Source: a virus
Length of the DNA stretch: 42,891 nt
IMG/VR virus record: IMGVR_UViG_3300042891_002370
Span: 1 to 42,891 of that record
Strand: one strand, 5' to 3'
Both the position numbers and the translations under genes were made by a program. Each line of letters starts with the position of its first letter. Within the stretch, counting starts at the first letter, position 1. Shown here piece after piece: positions 42,736 to 42,891 of this stretch. The notes below the pieces were generated by a model that saw only the letters and a program-made list of their open reading frames with translations, was not told where the DNA came from and did no database searches.

Positions 42736-42836
42736 GCTCTGCAAAATTGATGATGGCAAATCCGCCTAACCATTAAGGCGACTACTTAACCCTTTTGAAC
42801 GTCTTGCCAACGAGGAGTGGAGAAAAGGGGAGCCAT
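42733..42836 (+). ncRNA. Structured RNA element 4 (different fold)
   Basis: ATGGCTC pairs with GAGCCAT (7 bp). Inside are CGCCT/AGGCG (42763-42780) and CCCTTTT/AAAAGGG (42790-42829). The right arm GAGCC can alternatively pair with GGCTC at 42839-42843, followed by TT. No reading frame. It overlaps the last three bases of element 3. It does not share the CATATTGAAG helix. Confidence 0.5.
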
Positions 42837-42862
42837 GAGGCTCTTAAACAGGTAATGGTAGC

Positions 42863-42870
42863 CATAAATA
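42863..42870 (+). promoter_or_regulatory. Late promoter-like octamer CATAAATA
   Basis: Near the window end, after RNA element 4. It would serve a gene beyond the window. Confidence 0.4.
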
Positions 42871-42891
42871 ATAATATGAATATAAGTGAAA

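Noticed and set aside
1-42891. CRISPR array
   Set aside because: No regularly spaced direct repeats with unique spacers. The repeats found are either protein-coding (15585-16125) or two-copy RNA elements.
1-42891. Insertion sequence, integrase or attachment site
   Set aside because: No transposase, integrase or terminal inverted repeats with target duplication were seen; tRNA genes are intact and phage-type.

Overview
The window is part of a large double-stranded DNA tailed phage genome with a T4-type (myovirus) replication core. The evidence is the ordered set sliding clamp (gp45), clamp loader (gp44, gp62), RegA translational repressor, family B DNA polymerase (gp43), UvsX recombinase and gp41 helicase, plus T4-style late promoter octamers of the form nATAAATA, phage tRNAs, Hsp20 and an RNA ligase. 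All genes but one lie on the plus strand, packed with ATGA/GTGA/TTGA stop-start overlaps. The host is probably a Gram-negative bacterium: the phage carries ADP-heptose (LPS core sugar) enzymes, a PstS with a Sec signal, a Tat-signal protein and a small outer-membrane-like barrel. The host cannot be named from the sequence.

Layout. 1-1414: end of a glycosyltransferase and a sugar O-methyltransferase. 1422-14013: replication module 45-44-62-regA-(small gene)-hsp20-(unknown)-43, then a three-gene ADP-heptose cassette (epimerase, adenylyltransferase, kinase), uvsX, several small conserved genes (AbrB-like, Sm-like) and gene 41. 14044-18075: late-type block with a zinc-peptidase-like protein followed by five exported or membrane proteins, including one with eight two-cysteine repeats. 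18072-18653: the only minus-strand gene, a NUMOD-like protein. 18705-27892: early region of small, often GC-richer genes, most with their own sigma70-like promoter (TTGnnn, 17 bp, TATnAT) and several with a private stem-loop at the very 5' end of the mRNA; it also holds non-coding structured RNAs. 27885-40185: a long run of very small genes, with a repeated paralog family (start MNERI or MNKRI, end HFGVK/E), many one-helix membrane miniproteins, pstS, psiE and an Rnl5-type RNA ligase. 40199-42891: tRNA-Ser, two metallophosphoesterases, an outer-membrane-like protein, tRNA-Leu, tRNA-Met, tRNA-Tyr and further structured RNAs.

The strongest undescribed signal is a family of three non-coding RNA elements (21154-21260, 21322-21449, 42617-42735). 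They are closed by the same 10-bp outer helix, CATATTGAAG pairing with YTTCAATATG, continued by an inner helix whose sequence differs between copies while pairing is kept. Copy 1 has its own early promoter with a start site at the helix base and contains a perfect tRNA T-arm next to a 7-bp acceptor-like helix, but no usable anticodon arm. Copy 3 begins inside the CCA end of tRNA-Tyr. Other notable signals are the early promoter/stem-loop cassette, twin 33-residue membrane microproteins, promoters embedded in paralogous membrane genes (one of them ahead of pstS), and a tRNA-Leu without the usual long variable arm.

Functional calls come from reading motifs and remembered family patterns; no database search was run.
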